From Accumulibacter sp. (GTDB taxonomy: Bacteria > Pseudomonadota > Gammaproteobacteria > Burkholderiales > Rhodocyclaceae): a stretch of DNA of 39,222 nt. Position numbers and translations under genes: made by a program. The stretch covers positions 1-39,222 of the forward strand of contig NZ_JAPUVI010000094.1 in assembly GCF_029255285.1 (NCBI RefSeq), written 5' to 3'. This document shows, piece after piece, positions 35,123 through 39,222 of the stretch. A model generated the notes under the pieces. That model was not told where the DNA came from, did not search any database, and saw nothing but the letters and a program-made list of their open reading frames with translations. The stretch's first letter is position 1; each line of letters begins with the position of its first letter.

Positions 35123-37693
35123 ATGCCGCCTCCGCTTCCCCTGCTGGAAACTTATCCGCCGCCGACCGACCGCTTCGACGAAATGCTCGCCGCCGACGGC
35201 GGCGTTCGCCCGTCCTGGCAGACCTTCCTGGCCCACCTTGACGCGGCGACGCCGGAACAGATGCGCCACCGCATCGACTACGTGCGCCGTCGCATTCTGG
35301 AAAACGGCGTCACCTACAATGTTTATGCCGATCCGCAGGGCGCCGACCGGCCATGGGAAGTCGATCCGCTGCCGCTGATCCTGTCGGCCGACGAGTGGCA
35401 GGCGCTGGCCAGCGCCGTCGGCCAGCGCGCCCGCCTGCTCAACGCCGTGCTCGGTGACCTCTACGGTGCGCAGGAACTGCTGCGCGACGGCACCTTGCCG
35501 CCGGCGCTGGTCTTCGGGCACAACAACTTTCTCTGGCCGTGCCAGGGAATCCGACCACCCGGCGATACCTATCTGCATCTCTACGCCGCCGACCTGGCGC
35601 GCTCGCCGGACGGCCGCTGGTGGGTGATCGCCGACCGCACCCAGGCGCCGTCGGGTGCCGGCTATGCGCTCGAAAACCGGACCATCGTCGGCCGCGTTTT
35701 TCCCGAGCAATTCCGCGATCTGCACGTGCAACACCTGGCGTGGTTCTTCCGGACGCTGCAGGACAGCCTGGCGAACTGGGCGCCGCGCACGGGCGAGGCG
35801 CCGCTGATCGTCCTGCTGACCCCGGGGCCTTACAACGAGACCTATTTCGAACACGCCTATCTGGCACGCTATCTCGGCTTCCCGCTGGTCGAGGGACAGG
35901 ACCTGACGGTGCGCGGCGAAGGCGTCTATCTGCGCACGCTGAACGGCCTGCGCCGCGTGCACGCCATCCTGCGCCGGCTGGACGACGATTACTGCGATCC
36001 GCTCGAACTGCGCGGCGATTCGGCGCTCGGTATTCCGGGTTTGCTGCAGGCGGTGCGCGCCGGTCAGGTGCTGGTCGCCAACGCGCTCGGCAGTGGCCTG
36101 CTCGAATCGGCGGCGCTGCCCGGCTTCCTGCCCGGCGCCTGCAGGAAGCTGCTCGGCGAAGAACTGGCCATGCCGTCGGTGGCGACCTGGTGGTGCGGCG
36201 AAGGCGCGGCGCTCGAATTCGTCATCGAACACCTCGACCATCTGGTGATCAAGGCTTCCTACCCGTCGCAGCGTTTCGATCCGGTCTTCGGCAACGAGCT
36301 GGCCGGCGACCAGCGCGCCGCGATGATCGGCCGCCTGCGCGCCCGGCCGCAAGCCTACGTGGCGCAGGAACTGGTGAATTTCTCGCAGGCGCCGGCCTGG
36401 AGCGCGCGTGACGAGCGCCGCCTGCTGCCGCGCGGCGTCGGCCTGCGTGTTTTCGCCGCCGCGACGCCGGACGCTTACGTCGTCATGCCCGGCGGCCTGA
36501 CGCGCGTCGCCGCGGTTTCCAACGCGCGCATCATCTCGATGCAGCGCGGCGGTTCGAGCAAGGACACCTGGGTGCTGACCGAGCAGGCCGTCAATACGTT
36601 CAGCCTGCTCAAGCACTCGGTCGGCAAGGCCGACCTGGTGCGCGGCGGCCGCAACCTGTCGTCGCGTGTCGTCGAGAACCTGTTCTGGTTCGGCCGCTAC
36701 GCCGAGCGTTGCGACAAGACGTCGCGCCTGCTGCGCGTCGCGCTGTCGCGGCTGGTCGACGCTGGCGCCGACGCGCTGCCGGCGCTGGCCTCGGCGCTCG
36801 ACCTGTGTCGCGCGCTGCAACTTCTGCCGGCGCCCGAGGCGCCGGAGAATGTGGCGAAGAGCGGCGCAACGAAGGCCGCCAGCCGGCCGCCGGCCGCCCC
36901 GCCGTCGCGCGAGGCGGAACTGCTCGCCGCCATCGCCGGCCAGGCGAGCGGCGATGGCCTGGCCGGCGACATCCGCCGCCTGTTATGGGTTGCGGCGCAG
37001 GTGCGCGAGCGTTTTTCGCTCGACAACTGGCATACCATCAATCGCCTGCAGTATCAGTTGCAGTCTTACGCCGAAGCGGTGGCCAGCGACGCCGCGCCGG
37101 AGCCCGGCGAGGCGCTGGCTTTTCTCGACCAAGTGCTGCTCGCTTCTTCGTCGCTCGCCGGCTTCGCGATGGACAACATGACGCGCGACGACGGCTGGCG
37201 CTTCCTGATCGTCGGTCGGCGGCTCGAACGCCTGGTTTTCCTGGCCAATGCCATCGGCCACTTTCTTCGCCTCGACTCGACGCGCGCCGTCGGTAGCCTG
37301 GAGTGGCTGCTCGAACTGACCGACAGCATCATCACCTACCGTTCGCGCTACTTGGCGCAGCCGCAGGTCCTGCCGGCGCTCGACCTGATCGTGTTCGACG
37401 AGGGCAACCCGCATTCGGTCGCTTTCCAGCTCCTGATCCTGGTGCGTTACCTCGACAATCAGGCGCGCCTGCTCGGCAGTCCACGCGACGACGCGCTGCG
37501 TGCCGCACTGCGGCGGCTGCAGGAATTTGACCTCGGACGCTTCGAGGTCGGGGTCGCCGACGGCGACCCGGGCGGCGACCTGGCGGCGTTGCTGGCCGAC
37601 GTCGCGTTGGCTGGGGCGACGCTCTCCGACCGCTTGGCAATGCGCTACTTCAGTCACGTCAGCGACGTCAGTCACTACACTTTGGCTTCCTAG
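35123..37693 (+). CDS. Circularly permuted ATP-grasp and alpha-E domain fusion
   Basis: The 856-residue protein joins two partners that are usually separate genes. Residues about 80-480 are a circularly permuted ATP-grasp (type 2) domain: G-H-N-N-F-L-W-P-C-Q-G, V-I-A-D-R-T-Q-A-P-S-G-A-G-Y-A-L-E-N-R, L-L-T-P-G-P-Y-N-E-T-Y-F-E-H, N-A-L-G-S-G-L-L-E, and V-I-K-A-S-Y-P. Residues about 510-850 are the all-helical alpha-E domain, opening R-V-V-E-N-L-F-W-F-G-R-Y-A-E-R-C. ATP-grasp amidoligases form peptide-like bonds; this set has been predicted from genome context to make or modify a peptide, but substrates are unproven. The linker around 575-600 is Ala/Pro-rich. The transglutaminase gene begins six bases after its stop. 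Confidence 0.92.
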   Translation: MPPPLPLLETYPPPTDRFDEMLAADGGVRPSWQTFLAHLDAATPEQMRHRIDYVRRRILENGVTYNVYADPQGADRPWEVDPLPLILSADEWQALASAVGQRARLLNAVLGDLYGAQELLRDGTLPPALVFGHNNFLWPCQGIRPPGDTYLHLYAADLARSPDGRWWVIADRTQAPSGAGYALENRTIVGRVFPEQFRDLHVQHLAWFFRTLQDSLANWAPRTGEAPLIVLLTPGPYNETYFEHAYLARYLGFPLVEGQDLTVRGEGVYLRTLNGLRRVHAILRRLDDDYCDPLELRGDSALGIPGLLQAVRAGQVLVANALGSGLLESAALPGFLPGACRKLLGEELAMPSVATWWCGEGAALEFVIEHLDHLVIKASYPSQRFDPVFGNELAGDQRAAMIGRLRARPQAYVAQELVNFSQAPAWSARDERRLLPRGVGLRVFAAATPDAYVVMPGGLTRVAAVSNARIISMQRGGSSKDTWVLTEQAVNTFSLLKHSVGKADLVRGGRNLSSRVVENLFWFGRYAERCDKTSRLLRVALSRLVDAGADALPALASALDLCRALQLLPAPEAPENVAKSGATKAASRPPAAPPSREAELLAAIAGQASGDGLAGDIRRLLWVAAQVRERFSLDNWHTINRLQYQLQSYAEAVASDAAPEPGEALAFLDQVLLASSSLAGFAMDNMTRDDGWRFLIVGRRLERLVFLANAIGHFLRLDSTRAVGSLEWLLELTDSIITYRSRYLAQPQVLPALDLIVFDEGNPHSVAFQLLILVRYLDNQARLLGSPRDDALRAALRRLQEFDLGRFEVGVADGDPGGDLAALLADVALAGATLSDRLAMRYFSHVSDVSHYTLAS

Positions 37694-37699
37694 GTCGCC

Positions 37700-38680
37700 G
37701 TGAAACCGCTCGCCGCGCGCTACCACGTCTTGCACGAAACGATCTACGACTATGAGAGCCCGGTGTCGTTGTCGCGTCAGCTACTCCACTTGACGCCGCG
37801 CGACTGTCCCTGGCAGCGTTGCTTGGCGCATCGCATCGCCGTCGAGCCGGAAGCGAGCGCGGTACGCCAACGCGACGACAGTTTCGGCAACCCGGTGCGC
37901 GAGCTGGCGATCGAGTTTCCGCACAACCGTCTCGAGGTGCACGCCGAAAGCACGATCGAAGTGCGCTCGCACCTGCCGGCCGGGGCCGCCGCACTGGCCG
38001 CCGCGACCTCCGGCGAGTCAGCCGACGGTGTGCCGCTGAGCGATTTGCGCGCCTCGCCACCCTGGGAAAACGTGCGTGACGCGCTGGCCTACGGTGCGCG
38101 CCCGGTGTTACTCGATGCCAGCCGCTTTCAGTTCGAATCGCCGCACGTGCGCGTCAAGCGCGAGTTCGCTGCCTACGCCAGCCAGTGCTTCGGCGAGCGA
38201 CGGCCCATCCTCGAAGCCGTGCAGGCGTTGATGAGCCGCATCTACCACGACTTCGACTTCGACCCCGAAGCGACGACGGTCGCCACACCGGTGCTCGAGG
38301 TGCTGGCCGAGAAGCGTGGCGTCTGCCAGGATTTCGCGCACCTGATGCTTTCCTGCCTGCGTTCGCACGGGCTCGCGGCGCGCTACGTCAGTGGCTATCT
38401 ACTGACCCAGCCGCCGCCCGGCCAGCCGCGCATGGTTGGTGCCGACGCCTCGCACGCCTGGGTCTCGGTGTATTGCCCGGAAGTCGAGGGCGGGCGCTGG
38501 GTGGATTTCGATCCGACCAATAACCTGTTGCCCGACACACAGCACATTACGCTCGCCTGGGGCCGCGATTTTGCCGATGTCTCGCCGCTGCGCGGAATCA
38601 TTCTGGGTGGCGGCGAGCACCGGCTCGACGTTGCGGTCACCGTGACGCCGCTGGCTGACGACGTGCCGTTCGACCGCTAA
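37700..38680 (+). CDS. Transglutaminase-like cysteine peptidase (with N-terminal beta domain)
   Basis: The 326-residue protein starts at a GTG six bases after the ATP-grasp/alpha-E stop. An N-terminal bacterial transglutaminase-associated beta domain (H-E-T-I-Y-D-Y-E-S-P-V-S-L-S-R-Q-L-L-H-L-T-P-R) precedes the papain-like core with the complete triad Cys209 (G-V-C-Q-D-F-A-H), His252 (D-A-S-H-A-W-V) and Asp271 (D-F-D-P-T-N-N). Such proteins either hydrolyse or form amide bonds and are encoded with ATP-grasp/alpha-E partners in many proteobacteria. There is no signal peptide, so the pair should work in the cytoplasm. The other frequent members of this cluster (the large transglutaminase with DUF2126, and a proteasome-like peptidase) are not in the window. 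Confidence 0.92.
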   Translation: MKPLAARYHVLHETIYDYESPVSLSRQLLHLTPRDCPWQRCLAHRIAVEPEASAVRQRDDSFGNPVRELAIEFPHNRLEVHAESTIEVRSHLPAGAAALAAATSGESADGVPLSDLRASPPWENVRDALAYGARPVLLDASRFQFESPHVRVKREFAAYASQCFGERRPILEAVQALMSRIYHDFDFDPEATTVATPVLEVLAEKRGVCQDFAHLMLSCLRSHGLAARYVSGYLLTQPPPGQPRMVGADASHAWVSVYCPEVEGGRWVDFDPTNNLLPDTQHITLAWGRDFADVSPLRGIILGGGEHRLDVAVTVTPLADDVPFDR

Positions 38681-38896
38681 CACCGGGAGACCGCCGGGAA
38701 TGAGGTGCCCGAAGCGCCGCCAGTGGCCGCCGAAAGCTCCGTCCGGCGCCGGCCGGGGCCAGCCACGTGTGGCGCGTTGCCGGGCTGGCGAAGGATGGCC
38801 GACCGAATCCCCGCGTTTGTCGAGAAAATTTACACCGGCCGTAGTGCGGCATCGAGAGAATTTTTCAAGCTTCTGATTTTATTGGATTGCGTATGT

Positions 38897-38913
38897 CTGG
38901 CATGGATTGTGCT
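38897..38913 (+). promoter_or_regulatory. Candidate sigma-54 promoter
   Basis: CTGGCATGGATTGTGCT has the invariant GG (38899-38900) and GC (38911-38912) exactly ten bases apart and matches the consensus YTGGCAYG-N4-TTGCW except one T. Initiation near 38924 would leave a 40-base leader before the ATG at 38964. The stretch upstream is AT-rich compared with the surroundings. Confidence 0.6.
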
Positions 38914-38963
38914 GTATGTTTTCCGTCATCCTTTCAATCTCTCACTTTCAACTGGAGTTGGCC

Positions 38964-39222
38964 ATGAATAAGAAACTTACCCGGATTGCCCTGGCGGCTG
39001 CGCTGGCCCTCGGCGCCACCAGCGCGAGCGCCGCGCTGGCCATCGCTGGCGCCATCCCGGCCGGCACGTCCCTGTTTTCGGACAACAGCGCCGAGCAACA
39101 CATCGACGCCAACGGGAATGGCATTCTCGATGTCGGCGATTCGCTGAGAGGCATCTTCTCGATCGACAACATCGCTGGCGCGGGTCCGGCGACGGCGATC
39201 GGTGCCGGCTCGGCCTACAACG
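38964..39222 (+). CDS. Secreted protein, probably PEP-CTERM type (5' part only)
   Basis: The gene runs off the window end. The ATG follows GGAG and encodes a classic signal peptide (M-N-K-K-L-T-R-I-A-L-A-A-A-L-A-L-G-A-T-S-A-S-A-A). The mature part starts with L-F-S-D-N-S-A-E-Q-H-I-D-A-N-G-N-G-I-L-D-V-G-D-S-L-R-G-I-F-S-I-D, which includes a D-A-N-G-N-G-I-L-D calcium-loop-like stretch. This opening is like exported proteins of floc-forming Rhodocyclales that end in a PEP-CTERM sorting signal; that C-terminus is outside the window and cannot be checked. The sigma-54-type promoter upstream agrees, since RpoN control is reported for PEP-CTERM genes. Confidence 0.65.
   Translation, partial: MNKKLTRIALAAALALGATSASAALAIAGAIPAGTSLFSDNSAEQHIDANGNGILDVGDSLRGIFSIDNIAGAGPATAIGAGSAYN

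Noticed and set aside
35099-36820. 573-codon minus-strand frame opposite the ATP-grasp gene
   Set aside because: Antisense shadow rich in Arg, Gln and Val; the sense strand carries ATP-grasp and alpha-E motifs.
38705-38971. 88-codon frame ahead of the secreted-protein gene
   Set aside because: It spans the sigma-54-type promoter and runs into the start of the secreted-protein gene; the hydrophobic end is likely chance translation of an AT-rich promoter.

Overview
The window is GC-rich chromosomal DNA from a Gram-negative bacterium, most likely a betaproteobacterium. The seryl-tRNA synthetase, RarA, GcvA-type LysR regulator, class I phasin and secreted-protein promoter all fit Rhodocyclales. 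A relative of Candidatus Accumulibacter is my best guess, since the window has a WS/DGAT-type acyltransferase, a phasin, menaquinone genes and a probable PEP-CTERM-type exoprotein, but this is inference from gene content and not a demonstrated placement.

Positions 1-9770 are an accessory, decaying region. It holds the tail of an IS3-family transposase, a tRNA-Lys gene with a terminator, a broken IS110-family transposase, an internally deleted membrane-protein pseudogene, an intact DUF2252 gene, and a 422-bp internally deleted IS3 element sitting between the two arms of a 14-bp inverted repeat. It also holds a secreted protoglobin with a divergent AraC-type regulator, a YefM/YoeB toxin-antitoxin pair with a perfect palindromic operator, a short zinc-ribbon ORF, and an IS66 remnant abutted by a truncated IS256 element whose reading frame ends in a perfect 36-bp palindrome.

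Positions 9772-17761 are housekeeping and storage genes: a cytosolic 5'-nucleotidase, tRNA-Ser(CGA) just downstream of serS, rarA, a WS/DGAT-like acyltransferase divergent from a phasin, a GcvA-like LysR regulator divergent from a 59-codon small gene, and a thioesterase.

Positions 17818-24821 (minus strand) are a tightly packed five-gene operon and the most interesting system here. In transcription order it encodes a small two-helix membrane protein (CbrX-like), a sodium:solute symporter fused through a STAC domain to a histidine kinase (CbrA/CrbS-like), a stand-alone receiver, a membrane protein combining a PAS domain and a kinase-like region that has lost its phospho-acceptor histidine with a DEDDh 3'-5' exonuclease, and a CBS-CBS-DUF294 nucleotidyltransferase-like protein. 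The layout suggests that substrate transport or sensing is relayed to enzymes acting on nucleic acids or nucleotides rather than to a transcription factor.

Positions 24951-39222 hold menB and menC, an NlpC/P60 lipoprotein divergent from gabD, a protein with a Gly/Cys-rich tail, a Tat-type dienelactone hydrolase divergent from a small ORF plus an AhpD-like protein, and an orphan BarA-type tripartite hybrid kinase. They are followed by a pair encoding a circularly permuted ATP-grasp/alpha-E fusion and a transglutaminase, part of a known but functionally unassigned peptide-ligation context. The window ends inside a secreted-protein gene preceded by a good sigma-54 promoter match.
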